A stretch of DNA of 31,767 nucleotides from Galbitalea sp036495225 (GTDB lineage Bacteria; Actinomycetota; Actinomycetes; Actinomycetales; Microbacteriaceae), in assembly GCA_036495225.1 (NCBI GenBank), contig DASXNG010000011.1, positions 1 to 31,767 of the forward strand, written 5' to 3'. Below, piece by piece: positions 23,059 to 31,078 of this stretch. The stretch's first letter is position 1; every line of letters starts with the position of its first letter. The notes under the pieces were generated by a model. The model worked only from the letters and a program-made list of their open reading frames with translations. It was not told where the DNA came from and ran no database searches. The position numbers and the translations under genes are program-made.

Positions 23059-24253
23059 CCCCGACCTTGCCGCGGCGCGTCGTTCCGGCAGCCAAACCGC
23101 GATCACGGTTGTTCAGAAAGTCTTTGGCGCCGACTCCGCGAGCTTCTTCATCGTGTTCGGCACGACGATGTTCCTGCTCATCTTCGGACTCGTCATGGTG
23201 CTTTCTTCCTCGTCGATCGAGGATGGCGCGGCCGTGGGTCACGACTTCTTCAGCTCCTTCACCAAGCAGGGGCTCTACGCACTCATCGGCTTCCCGCTCA
23301 TGCTGATCGCCTCGCGAATGCCGATCGGCTTCTGGAAGAAGTGGGCATGGCCCGCCGTGCTGCTGACGGCGGGGCTTCAGTTGCTGGTCTTTCTGCCTGG
23401 GCTCGGATTCTCGTTCCAGGGCAACCACAACTGGATCAGGATTGGGTCGTTCACCGCCCAGCCCTCCGAGCTGGTCAAACTGGCCCTCATCCTTTGGATC
23501 GCCTGGGTGCTGGCGGCCAAGCAGAACCTGCTGGACGACTGGCGGCACGTGTTCATTCCGATCGCGCCCATCGCTGGGGGTGCGATAGCGCTCGTGCTCC
23601 TCGGGTCTGACCTCGGTACCGCGCTGATCATGGGCTCGATCGTGCTCGGTTGCCTCTTTTATGCCGGCGTTCGGCTGCGCATCATCGGGGTTGCGCTGTT
23701 GGTCGTCAGCATCATCGCGCTGTTGTTCACGCTGATCGGCGGATCGCGCACGAGCCGCATTTCAACTTTTCTGAGTGGTTGTACGAAGGCCAGCGATCTG
23801 CAACAACCGGCTTGCTGGCAACCCGTGCACGCGTGGTGGGGCCTGGCCAATGGCGGCGTCTTCGGCGAAGGGCTTGGACAGTCGAAGGCCAAGTGGAGTT
23901 GGCTTCCCAATGCCGACAACGACTTCATTTTCGCGATCATCGGAGACGAGCTCGGGCTGATCGGTGCGGTCGTCGTTCTCGTGCTGTTCGTGGTTCTCGC
24001 GATTGGCTTCGTTCGCATCATCCGCGCGTCGAAGGACCCCTTCGCTCGCATCGTGACGAGTGGCGTCATGATTTGGCTGATCGGCCAGGCGTTCGTCAAC
24101 ATTGCTGTTGTGCTTGGTCTCCTTCCGGTTTTGGGTGTTCCGCTTCCGTTTATCTCAGCGGGTGGGTCGTCGCTGATCGCATCGCTCGTAGGAATTGGGA
24201 TAGTCCTGTCGTTCACCCGGCACGCCCCACGCAGGGAACCGATCGCAGAATGA
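23021..24253 (+). CDS. ftsW: SEDS peptidoglycan glycosyltransferase FtsW
   Basis: A polytopic septal glycan polymerase that uses lipid II and partners with FtsI. Hydrophobic segments run through the 410-residue protein after a basic, Gly/Ser-containing N-terminus. SEDS motifs are WIRIGSFTAQPSELVKLAL, LGSDLGTALIMG (with the conserved Asp-Leu-Gly-Thr), WGLANGGVFGEGLGQSK, NDFIFAIIGDELG and PFISAGGSSL. ATG at 23021 lies inside the murD end and is supported by GGAAGGG about 7 nt upstream; the longer frame would lie within murD. The stop overlaps murG as ATGA. Which of FtsW or RodA paralogues this is rests on its place in the division cluster. Confidence 0.94.
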   Translation: MTTTRAQRGGTPSPDLAAARRSGSQTAITVVQKVFGADSASFFIVFGTTMFLLIFGLVMVLSSSSIEDGAAVGHDFFSSFTKQGLYALIGFPLMLIASRMPIGFWKKWAWPAVLLTAGLQLLVFLPGLGFSFQGNHNWIRIGSFTAQPSELVKLALILWIAWVLAAKQNLLDDWRHVFIPIAPIAGGAIALVLLGSDLGTALIMGSIVLGCLFYAGVRLRIIGVALLVVSIIALLFTLIGGSRTSRISTFLSGCTKASDLQQPACWQPVHAWWGLANGGVFGEGLGQSKAKWSWLPNADNDFIFAIIGDELGLIGAVVVLVLFVVLAIGFVRIIRASKDPFARIVTSGVMIWLIGQAFVNIAVVLGLLPVLGVPLPFISAGGSSLIASLVGIGIVLSFTRHAPRREPIAE

Positions 24254-25332
24254 CCACCTACCTCCTCGCCGGCGGTGGCACCGCGGGCCATGTCAACCCA
24301 CTGCTCGCTGTTGCTGACCGCATTCGCGCGGAGGATGCGGATGCGACCGTGCTCGTGCTCGGCACGAAGGAGGGTCTGGAGGCGCGACTCGTCCCCGAGC
24401 GCGGGTATGAGTTGCTCACCATCGCGAGGCTCCCATTTCCGCGACGCCTGAACCGAGCGGCCCTGCGCTTCCCGACCGAGTTTCGACGGGCGGTCGCCGA
24501 CACCAAGCGTTATCTCACCGACCGCGGAGTGGACGTGGTGATCGGTTTCGGCGGGTACGCGTCAGCTCCCGCCTACCGCGCCGCGAAGGCGCTCGGCGTT
24601 CCGCTCGCTCTGCACGAGGCCAACGCGATACCTGGCTTCGCGAACCGCCTCGGTGCCAGATATACGAAGGCCGTCGGCGTCGCCTTTCACGAGACGAAGC
24701 TCCCCGGCGCGACGTGGGTCGGGATGCCTCTTCGCCGTGAGATCGAGCAGCTCGATCGAGTGACCGCAAGACCGGAGGCCGCGTCGCTCTTCGGTCTCGA
24801 CCCGACCAAGCGCACGCTGCTGGTCACCGGCGGTTCTACCGGTGCGCGGTCGATCAACGCCGCGGTCTACGCGGCGGCGCCCAGCATCCTCGACACGGGC
24901 TGGCAGATCCTGCACATCGCAGGCAACGGCTCGGAGTTGGCGGAGTCCGCATATCCCGACTACCACATCATCAAATACTGCGATCGCATGGAGCTGGCAA
25001 TCGCGATCGCGGATCTCGCGATCGCGAGATCAGGATCGGGCACGGTGAGCGAGTTTGCGGCGGTCGGACTGCCCGCGGTCTTTGTTCCGTATCCGGTAGG
25101 CAACGGTGAGCAAAAGTACAACGCGACTGATGCGGTGTCGGCAGGTGGCGCCATCCTCGTTGACGACGCGAGCTTTACCAGGAGCTGGATCGAGTCGAGC
25201 GTCGTGCCGCTCCTGTCCGATACATCCAGAATCTCCTCGATGGCCGAGAAAATCGCCACAGTCGGCACACGCGATGGTGCTGCGCGTATGGTCGAGTTGG
25301 TCGGCAGCGTGTTCCGTGGCACGGCTCGCTGA
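24250..25332 (+). CDS. murG: Lipid II synthase (GlcNAc transferase) MurG
   Basis: A membrane-associated GT-B glycosyltransferase that converts lipid I to lipid II using UDP-GlcNAc. The N-terminal glycine-rich loop GGGTAGHVNP is near residues 8-17. GFGGYASAPAYRAA and LHEANAIPGFANR form the acceptor-side motifs. The C-terminal domain shows VTGGSTGARSIN and ARSGSGTVSEFAAVGLPAVFVPYP, which bind the nucleotide sugar. The ATG at 24250 overlaps the ftsW stop; the longer open frame back to 23650 is a shadow of ftsW. The length is 360 aa. Confidence 0.95.
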   Translation: MTTYLLAGGGTAGHVNPLLAVADRIRAEDADATVLVLGTKEGLEARLVPERGYELLTIARLPFPRRLNRAALRFPTEFRRAVADTKRYLTDRGVDVVIGFGGYASAPAYRAAKALGVPLALHEANAIPGFANRLGARYTKAVGVAFHETKLPGATWVGMPLRREIEQLDRVTARPEAASLFGLDPTKRTLLVTGGSTGARSINAAVYAAAPSILDTGWQILHIAGNGSELAESAYPDYHIIKYCDRMELAIAIADLAIARSGSGTVSEFAAVGLPAVFVPYPVGNGEQKYNATDAVSAGGAILVDDASFTRSWIESSVVPLLSDTSRISSMAEKIATVGTRDGAARMVELVGSVFRGTAR

Positions 25333-25349
25333 TGGCTAGCCAGTAAAAT
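25333..25349 (+). promoter_or_regulatory. Candidate internal promoter and palindrome before murC
   Basis: TAAAAT (25344-25349) ends 8 nt before the murC ATG, and there is no ribosome binding site, suggesting a leaderless murC transcript. A perfect 10-bp palindrome, TGGCTAGCCA (25333-25342), lies directly upstream of this -10, immediately after the murG stop. No -35 hexamer is clear. Confidence 0.45.
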
Positions 25350-25357
25350 CGACCGCG

Positions 25358-26755
25358 ATGATCAAGCCCGACCTGAACCAGGAACTGCCCACAGAGGTCG
25401 GTTCGCTCCACTTCGTCGGAATCGGCGGGTCCGGCATGAGCGGCATCGCGCGCCTCTTCCTCGCCGCGGGGCACAGGGTGTCAGGGTCGGACAGAAGCGA
25501 GAATCACAACACGGAAGCGCTGCGCGAACTCGGCGCAACGGTCACCATTGGCCACGACGCCGCGAACCTCGGTGACGCGGACACCCTCGTCTACACCGGG
25601 GCACTCTGGCCGGACAACCCGGAGTACCTGCTCGCGCTCGAGCGCGGAATCCCAACGCTCCATCGCTCGCAGGCGCTCGCCTGGCTCATCAACAAGCAGC
25701 GCCTGATTGCCGTCGCGGGTGCGCACGGCAAGACGACGTCGACCGGCATGATCATCACCGCGCTGCTCGAACTGGAGCAGGATCCGAGTTTCGTCAACGG
25801 CGGCGTGATCGAGACCCTGGGCGTCAGTTCGGCGTGGGGCAGCGGCGACATTTTTGTGGTCGAGGCGGATGAGTCCGACGGAACGTTTTTGCTCTACGAC
25901 ACCGCGGTGGCGCTCATCACCAACGTCGACGCGGATCACCTTGACCACTACGGATCGCATGAAGCCTTCGACCAGGCCTTCGTACAATTTGCGGGAGCGG
26001 CGTCTGAGCTGGTGGTCGCGTCGAGCGACGACGCGGGGGCGCTTCGCGTGACCGCGGCTCTGCGCGACAAACGGGTCATCACCTTCGGGGAGGCAGCGGA
26101 CGCGGATGTTCGTGTCCACTCGATCGGCGAGGTCGGACCGGTTTCGTTCGTCGTGAACTGGCAAGGCGTCGACTACTCCGGCCAGTTGCGTGTGCCCGGT
26201 CGGCATAACGCGATCAATGCTGCCGGCGCCTTTGCCGTACTCGTCGGACTCGGCTTCGAACCGGAGAACGTGCTCGCGGGAATCTCGGGCTTCGGGGGAA
26301 CGGAGCGCCGCTTCGAACTTCACGGAGTGGTGCGCGGCGTCAGCGTGTACGACGACTACGCGCATCACCCCACCGAGGTCGCCGCGGCGCTCAGTGCAGC
26401 GCGAACGGTCGTGGGAGGCGGCAGAATCCTCGCGGTACACCAACCGCACCTGTACTCGCGCACACAGCTGATGGCGGGCGACTTCGCCCAGGTCTACGAG
26501 CAACTCGCCGACCACACCATCGTGCTCGACGTATATGGGGCACGAGAAGATCCGGTGCCGGGGGTCACGGGAGCCTTGGTTTCCGAGCGTTTCGCCGATG
26601 CATCCAAGGTCGACTATCTGCCCGACTGGCAGCAGGCTGCTGATCGGGTGGCGGAAATCGCGCGTGACGGCGACATAGTGATGACACTCAGTTGTGGCGA
26701 CGTCTACAGGATTGTTCCGCAGATTCTCGAGGCGCTTGGGGCGAAACCGGAGTGA
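25358..26755 (+). CDS. murC: UDP-N-acetylmuramate--L-alanine ligase MurC
   Basis: The first Mur ligase, joining L-Ala to UDP-MurNAc in the cytoplasm. The N-terminal domain has HFVGIGGSGMSGIARL (residues 18-33), the ATP loop GAHGKTTSTG is at 121-130, and VEADESDGTFLLY and NVDADHLDHYG follow. The C-terminal domain has YDDYAHHPTEVAAAL and QPHLYSRT. The length of 465 aa is typical. Unlike its neighbours it does not overlap the upstream gene: 25 nt separate it from murG, and it may have its own promoter. The stop overlaps the ftsQ start as GTGA. Confidence 0.95.
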   Translation: MIKPDLNQELPTEVGSLHFVGIGGSGMSGIARLFLAAGHRVSGSDRSENHNTEALRELGATVTIGHDAANLGDADTLVYTGALWPDNPEYLLALERGIPTLHRSQALAWLINKQRLIAVAGAHGKTTSTGMIITALLELEQDPSFVNGGVIETLGVSSAWGSGDIFVVEADESDGTFLLYDTAVALITNVDADHLDHYGSHEAFDQAFVQFAGAASELVVASSDDAGALRVTAALRDKRVITFGEAADADVRVHSIGEVGPVSFVVNWQGVDYSGQLRVPGRHNAINAAGAFAVLVGLGFEPENVLAGISGFGGTERRFELHGVVRGVSVYDDYAHHPTEVAAALSAARTVVGGGRILAVHQPHLYSRTQLMAGDFAQVYEQLADHTIVLDVYGAREDPVPGVTGALVSERFADASKVDYLPDWQQAADRVAEIARDGDIVMTLSCGDVYRIVPQILEALGAKPE

Positions 26756-27699
26756 AGCGTCCAGAGGGTTTCGATCCTCAGCCTCCGCAGGCTGGCGCTC
26801 CGCGCCAGCGCCCGAGTGCGCAACAACCGAGACCGCTGCGCCCCAAGGTCGAGAAGCCCGCGGCTCCCACACGACCGCCGCGACGGGATAACACGCAGCG
26901 TGCGGCGGAAGCAGAGGCTCGCAGGCAGCAACGACAAGCGCGGGCGGAGGCGAAGCGCTTCAGGCGTGAGACCCGACGCCGCAGGGTGTACTGGCTCACC
27001 GGCCTCGGCATACTGGCCCTGATGCTGTCCGTGCTCGCGGTCGCCATCTTCTCGCCGATCCTCGCGCTTCGCAGCATCCAGGTCGACGGCACGAAGGCGA
27101 TCAAGTCCACGGATGTCAGGACCGCACTCTCCGGACAACTGGGTACTCCGATCGCCCTGCTCGACCAGGGGGAGATCCGGAGCAAGCTTTCCCACTTCAT
27201 ACTGATCCGCAGCTATGAGACCGAGGTGATCCCGCCGGACACTCTCGTCGTGCGAATCGTCGAGCGCCAGGCCATCGGCGTCGTGCCTCACGGCAGCGGT
27301 TACGAGCAGGTGGACCCGGCGGGCGTCGTGCTCGCAGAGTCGAAAACTGCTGCCGGGTATCCCATCATCGACATCGGCGACGCGAAGCTTGACAGCGCCG
27401 CGTATGCGGCCGCAGTGAAGGTCCTGCTGGCCATGCCGTCCTCCGTATCGCACCAGGTGAAGTCCATCTCGGCGACGACGCTTGACAACGTGAGTATCAC
27501 CCTCGCGGGAAACAACCACGTGATCCTGTGGGGGAGCTCGGCGGACTCGGATTTGAAGGCCGAAGCGCTCGCGCGCCTGCTCGCAATACCGCAGTGCCGG
27601 TCGCAGGCGGTTCTCAACGTGACGGCGCCAACGGTTCTGGGTTGCGGGCCAGCCCAGGCTGTGCCGACGCCCACAACGACGCCGACTCCGTCCCCGTGA
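26752..27699 (+). CDS. ftsQ: Cell division protein FtsQ (DivIB)
   Basis: A bitopic divisome protein linking cytoplasmic and periplasm-side division factors. The N-terminal 78 residues are Pro/Arg/Gln-rich and strongly basic. One membrane helix follows near 80-103 (YWLTGLGILALMLSVLAVAIF), then a POTRA domain (about 105-175: LRSIQVDGTKAIKSTDV, IVERQAIGVV) and the FtsQ beta domain. The protein ends in a Thr/Pro-rich tail. GTG at 26752 overlaps the murC stop; the frame extends upstream only as murC shadow. The length is 315 aa. It is the last gene of the overlapping series before the ftsZ regulatory gap. Confidence 0.9.
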   Translation: MKRPEGFDPQPPQAGAPRQRPSAQQPRPLRPKVEKPAAPTRPPRRDNTQRAAEAEARRQQRQARAEAKRFRRETRRRRVYWLTGLGILALMLSVLAVAIFSPILALRSIQVDGTKAIKSTDVRTALSGQLGTPIALLDQGEIRSKLSHFILIRSYETEVIPPDTLVVRIVERQAIGVVPHGSGYEQVDPAGVVLAESKTAAGYPIIDIGDAKLDSAAYAAAVKVLLAMPSSVSHQVKSISATTLDNVSITLAGNNHVILWGSSADSDLKAEALARLLAIPQCRSQAVLNVTAPTVLGCGPAQAVPTPTTTPTPSP

Positions 27700-27790
27700 C
27701 TGTGCGTCCGGCCACGCATCTTCGAGACACGCGGGGCGCCTGCGGCTGGTCTTGGCCGCCACGACCTACCTTCGGAAAAGGAAATACATA

Positions 27791-27838
27791 CTGAGCATAA
27801 CTTTAATCTTCAACCTGAGGTTGAAGGTTGTTGCTCAG
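27791..27838 (+). promoter_or_regulatory. Nested palindrome in the ftsZ upstream region
   Basis: The centre is CTTCAACCT-G-AGGTTGAAG (27808-27826), a perfect inverted repeat with 9-bp arms. It is enclosed by CTGAGCA (27791-27797) and its complement TGCTCAG (27832-27838). The structure ends 26 nt before the ftsZ GTG, within the 165-nt ftsQ-ftsZ gap. The odd-centred dyad suits a dimeric regulator. The MerR-type factor FtsR is known to control ftsZ in Corynebacterium glutamicum, but whether this is its site is inference. The -10/-35 could not be assigned. Confidence 0.6.
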
Positions 27839-27864
27839 ATGAGAATTACCAGCGGAGGCCTCAA

Positions 27865-29001
27865 GTGACATCGAACCAGAACTACCTGGCTGTAATCAAG
27901 GTGGTGGGAATCGGCGGCGGCGGCGTCAACGCCGTGAACCGGATGATCGAGCTCGGCCTGCGCGGCGTCGAGTTCATCGCCATCAACACTGACGCTCAAG
28001 CGCTCCTGATGAGCGACGCCGACGTCAAACTCGACGTCGGTCGCGAAATCACGCGCGGACTTGGTGCGGGCGCGGATCCGGAGGTTGGGCGCAGGGCCGC
28101 AGAAGATCACGCGGAAGAGATCGAGGAAGCACTCGCCGGCGCAGACATGGTCTTCGTCACGGCGGGGGAGGGCGGCGGAACCGGAACCGGCGGTGCGCCA
28201 GTCGTCGCGAGAATCGCCAAGTCGATCGGCGCGCTCACCATCGGTGTCGTCACCAAACCGTTCGGGTTCGAGGGCAAGCGCAGATCGGCCCAAGCCGAGA
28301 ACGGCGTCGCCGCGCTGAAGAGCGAGGTCGACACCCTCATCGTTGTTCCTAACGACCGACTGCTCGAAATCAGCGATCGCGGAATGAGCATGCTCGAGGC
28401 CTTCGCGACAGCGGACCAGGTTCTGCTCGCCGGCGTTCAAGGCATCACAGACCTGATCACGACGCCCGGGCTGATCAACCTCGACTTTGCTGACGTCAAG
28501 TCCGTCATGCAGGGCGCTGGCTCAGCGCTCATGGGAATCGGATCGAGCCGTGGCGCAGATCGCGCCATCAAGGCGGCAGAGCTGGCCGTCGCGTCACCGC
28601 TGCTCGAAGCATCCATCGACGGAGCCCACGGCGTGCTGATCTCGGTGCAGGGTGGCTCGAACCTCGGCATCTTCGAGATACACGACGCGGCCAAACTGAT
28701 CCAGGAGGCAGTGCATCCCGAGGCCAACATCATCTTCGGTGCCGTCATCGACGACACGCTCGGTGACGAGGTGCGCGTTACGGTGATCGCAGCGGGCTTC
28801 GATGGCGGAGAACCCGTCGCAAAGACCAAGGACACGCGCAGGAGCAGTTTTGTCGGCGCGACGGCGCCCGCAGTCAAGGAAACCGTGACCGTCGGCGGCC
28901 AGGGCTGGAGCGAAGCAGAACTTCCCGTCACGGCCCCGATCGACCACGACTTCGACGACAGCGATGACGACGGACTGGATATCCCAGACTTTCTGAAGTA
29001 A
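27865..29001 (+). CDS. ftsZ: Cell division GTPase FtsZ
   Basis: The tubulin homologue that forms the Z ring. The N-terminal nucleotide-binding loop IKVVGIGGGGVNAVNRM begins at residue 11. The tubulin signature GGGTGTG is at 103-109, followed by TKPFGFEG, NDRLLE and the T7-loop region (NLDFADVKSVM) with catalytic Asp residues. A linker leads to the acidic tail ending DDGLDIPDFLK, the usual docking peptide for SepF and FtsW. The length of 378 aa is normal. GTG at 27865 is supported by GGAGG at about 27854-27858. A 165-nt gap with a large palindrome precedes it, indicating its own promoter. Confidence 0.97.
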   Translation: MTSNQNYLAVIKVVGIGGGGVNAVNRMIELGLRGVEFIAINTDAQALLMSDADVKLDVGREITRGLGAGADPEVGRRAAEDHAEEIEEALAGADMVFVTAGEGGGTGTGGAPVVARIAKSIGALTIGVVTKPFGFEGKRRSAQAENGVAALKSEVDTLIVVPNDRLLEISDRGMSMLEAFATADQVLLAGVQGITDLITTPGLINLDFADVKSVMQGAGSALMGIGSSRGADRAIKAAELAVASPLLEASIDGAHGVLISVQGGSNLGIFEIHDAAKLIQEAVHPEANIIFGAVIDDTLGDEVRVTVIAAGFDGGEPVAKTKDTRRSSFVGATAPAVKETVTVGGQGWSEAELPVTAPIDHDFDDSDDDGLDIPDFLK

Positions 29002-29004
29002 CGC

Positions 29005-29688
29005 GTGCCAGCGACCGACCCAGCGCTTCGTGAGCGCCTCGAGCGCGTCAGCGGCGAGGTTCAGGATGCCGCGCGCGCCGCGGGTCGGGACCCGAGCGAC
29101 ATCACGACGATCGTCGTGACGAAGTTCCATCCGGCGTCGCTCGTGCGTGACCTGTACGACCTCGGCGTGAGGGATGTCGGCGAGAACCGCCACCAGGACG
29201 CTGAGCCCAAAGCGACCCAGCTGCGCGAACTCGACCTGACCTGGCACTTCATCGGGCAGCTGCAGTCCAACAAGGTTCGTGCGGTGATGGCCTATGCGCG
29301 CGACATCCAATCCGTCGATCGGGAGAGCCTAGTGTCCGCGATTGAGGCCGTCGAGACGCCGATAGACGCCTTTCTGCAGCTGAACCTCACCGACGATCCC
29401 CAGCGCGGCGGCGTGGCGCCTGCCGACCTGTCACGGCTCGCAGAGCGCGTGCTTGAGGTTGGCAGCATCCGCCTGCGCGGGCTCATGGCGGTCGCCCCGC
29501 TAGGCGAGGAACCGAGGGAGGCATTCGAACGAGTACGCCTGGCTTCGGAGGGGCTCCGGATGCTTGCGCCCGACGCATCCGCTCTGTCGATGGGAATGTC
29601 CGGAGACTTTCGCGAAGCCGTGCTCGAGGGCGCGACACACCTCCGCATCGGGACGGCAATCACCGGAAACCGGCCGACCGGTGCTTAA
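29005..29688 (+). CDS. YggS/YlmE-type pyridoxal phosphate-binding protein
   Basis: A cytoplasmic PLP-binding protein of the alanine racemase-like TIM-barrel fold, implicated in vitamin B6 and amino-acid homeostasis. The PLP lysine is Lys40 in IVVTKFHP. Other family motifs are GENRHQDAEPK, WHFIGQLQSNKVR, SVDRESL, LRGLMAVAP, LSMGMSGDF and LRIGTAITG. The length of 227 aa is normal. GTG at 29005 is 3 nt after the ftsZ stop, so it is likely coupled to ftsZ. It lies directly after ftsZ without a ylmD gene in between, unlike in Streptomyces. Confidence 0.93.
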   Translation: MPATDPALRERLERVSGEVQDAARAAGRDPSDITTIVVTKFHPASLVRDLYDLGVRDVGENRHQDAEPKATQLRELDLTWHFIGQLQSNKVRAVMAYARDIQSVDRESLVSAIEAVETPIDAFLQLNLTDDPQRGGVAPADLSRLAERVLEVGSIRLRGLMAVAPLGEEPREAFERVRLASEGLRMLAPDASALSMGMSGDFREAVLEGATHLRIGTAITGNRPTGA

Positions 29689-29735
29689 TCTCAGACAAGA
29701 GACTTTGCTTTAACAGATGTCGCGGGAGGCACACA

Positions 29736-30200
29736 ATGGCAAATCCACTGCGCAAGACCATGGTTTACCTTGGGCTCGCTGATGAGGAATTCGAGTACGA
29801 AGACGAGAGCCCACAGGCTCCCGCCGCGCCGGTAGCCCACGCAGCGCCAGCCGCGGCAGGCAGGGCTCCGGTCACACCGCTGCGCAGGCAGCCACAGAAA
29901 GCGGTTGGTCCATCCGACATGAACGAAATCCTCACTGTCCACCCACGGCAGTACCGTGACGCCCAGGTCATCGCCGAGAACTTCCGCGAGGGAATTCCGG
30001 TCATCATCAACCTGTCGCAGATGTCTGAGCCGGATGCGCGTCGCCTGGTCGATTTCGCCAGCGGACTCTCGCAGGGCCTGTACGGAAAAATCGAACGCGT
30101 GACGAACAAAGTCTTCCTGCTTTCGCCCGCGCACGTGGCCGTCAGCGGCGATGCAGCGGTCATCGAGGGCGACGTCGAGGCTTCGTTTTTCCAAAACTGA
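29736..30200 (+). CDS. sepF: Cell division protein SepF
   Basis: A membrane anchor for FtsZ in bacteria lacking FtsA. The N-terminal MANPLRKTMVYLGL is the amphipathic membrane-binding helix. An acidic and then Ala/Pro-rich linker runs to about residue 60, and the SepF core follows (about 64-135: ILTVHPRQYRDAQVIAENF, VIINLSQM, RLVDFASGL, KVFLLSP). The length is 154 aa. The ATG is supported by GGGAGG at 29724-29729. It acts with the FtsZ C-terminal peptide encoded two genes upstream. Confidence 0.95.
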   Translation: MANPLRKTMVYLGLADEEFEYEDESPQAPAAPVAHAAPAAAGRAPVTPLRRQPQKAVGPSDMNEILTVHPRQYRDAQVIAENFREGIPVIINLSQMSEPDARRLVDFASGLSQGLYGKIERVTNKVFLLSPAHVAVSGDAAVIEGDVEASFFQN

Positions 30201-30270
30201 CCTGTCCACTCGACGCGCAGCGGCCAGGTAGTACTCTGGTCACTGCAATCCATGTACCCGCGTGTGACTA

Positions 30271-30300
30271 TTGTTGCTAACGTTAGCCAATTGTTATTTG
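30271..30300 (+). promoter_or_regulatory. Candidate divIVA promoter with 12-bp palindrome
   Basis: TTGTTG (30271-30276) and TATTTG (30295-30300) are 18 nt apart and could be -35 and -10 elements. Between them, overlapping the -35, is the perfect palindrome GCTAACGTTAGC (30276-30287). This lies in the 176-nt gap after sepF and suggests divIVA can be transcribed and regulated separately. Confidence 0.45.
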
Positions 30301-30376
30301 TGGGGAGTCCCGGGGAGCAGTACAACTGCATCATCGGGCGTAGAGGCTCTGAGAGAAAGTTATTGAGGTGACGGCG

Positions 30377-31078
30377 ATGGCTTTGACACCGGAAGATGTT
30401 GTCAACAAGCGGTTCCAACCGACCAAATTCCGCGAGGGATACGACCAGGACGAGGTCGACGATTTCCTCGACGAGGTCGTCGTAGAGCTCCGCCGCCTCA
30501 ACCAGGAAAACGAGGAGCTTCGCCAGCGAATCATCGCGAGCGACTCCCGCATCAACGAACTTCAGCGCAGCGCTGGCGCGCCAGCTCCCGCCGGTTTCGA
30601 ACAGCCGCAGCAGGCTCCGGTGGCTGCGGCACCAGCCGCCGCCGCTGCTGTCGCATATGGCGCACAGGCTTCCGACTCGAACTCCATGGACCCGGGCAAC
30701 ACCAACAACCTCCTCCAGCTCGCTCGTCGCCTGCACGAAGAGCACGTGCGGGAGGGGGTCGAGAAGCGTGACGCTCTCATCGCCGAGGGCCACGCGACTG
30801 CCGCTCGCATCGTCGAAGAGGCGCAGTTGCAGCAGCGCTCCAACCTCACCGCGCTCGATCAGGAGCGCATCGCCCTCGAGGGTCGCATCGATGAACTGCG
30901 CAACTTCGAGCGCGAGTACCGCCAGAAGCTCAAGGGCTACATCGAGGGCCAGCTTCGTGAACTCGAGGGTGGTTCCGCCGTGCTGGCCGGTGCACCGGCC
31001 GCATCTGCTCCCGCGCAAGACTACGGTTCGCCGGTAGCTGCGCCGTCCGCCGGCTACCCGGGTTTTGCCGGAAACTAA
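30377..31078 (+). CDS. divIVA: DivIVA/Wag31 polar growth scaffold
   Basis: A coiled-coil protein that marks negatively curved membrane at poles and septa and organises wall growth in actinobacteria. The N-terminal membrane-binding domain is at about residues 1-60 (MALTPEDVVNKRFQPTKFREGYDQDEVDDFLDEV), continuing as a coiled coil (ELRRLNQENEELRQRI). A Pro/Ala/Gln-rich linker follows (about 65-105), then a second long coiled coil (about 110-195) and a Ala/Gly/Pro tail. ATG at 30377 gives the canonical N-terminus with AGGTGA 5 nt upstream; GTG at 30368 would overlap that site. The length is 233 aa. The end overlaps the lspA start. Confidence 0.94.
   Translation: MALTPEDVVNKRFQPTKFREGYDQDEVDDFLDEVVVELRRLNQENEELRQRIIASDSRINELQRSAGAPAPAGFEQPQQAPVAAAPAAAAAVAYGAQASDSNSMDPGNTNNLLQLARRLHEEHVREGVEKRDALIAEGHATAARIVEEAQLQQRSNLTALDQERIALEGRIDELRNFEREYRQKLKGYIEGQLRELEGGSAVLAGAPAASAPAQDYGSPVAAPSAGYPGFAGN

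Noticed and set aside
25481..26872. 463-residue minus-strand open frame opposite murC
   Set aside because: It is rich in Arg, Asp and His as typical of antisense translation and runs across the murC-ftsQ junction without family similarity.
30201..30376. Short ylmG/yggT gene hidden between sepF and divIVA
   Set aside because: The gap is only 176 nt and contains no hydrophobic reading frame, so an intact membrane protein gene cannot fit.
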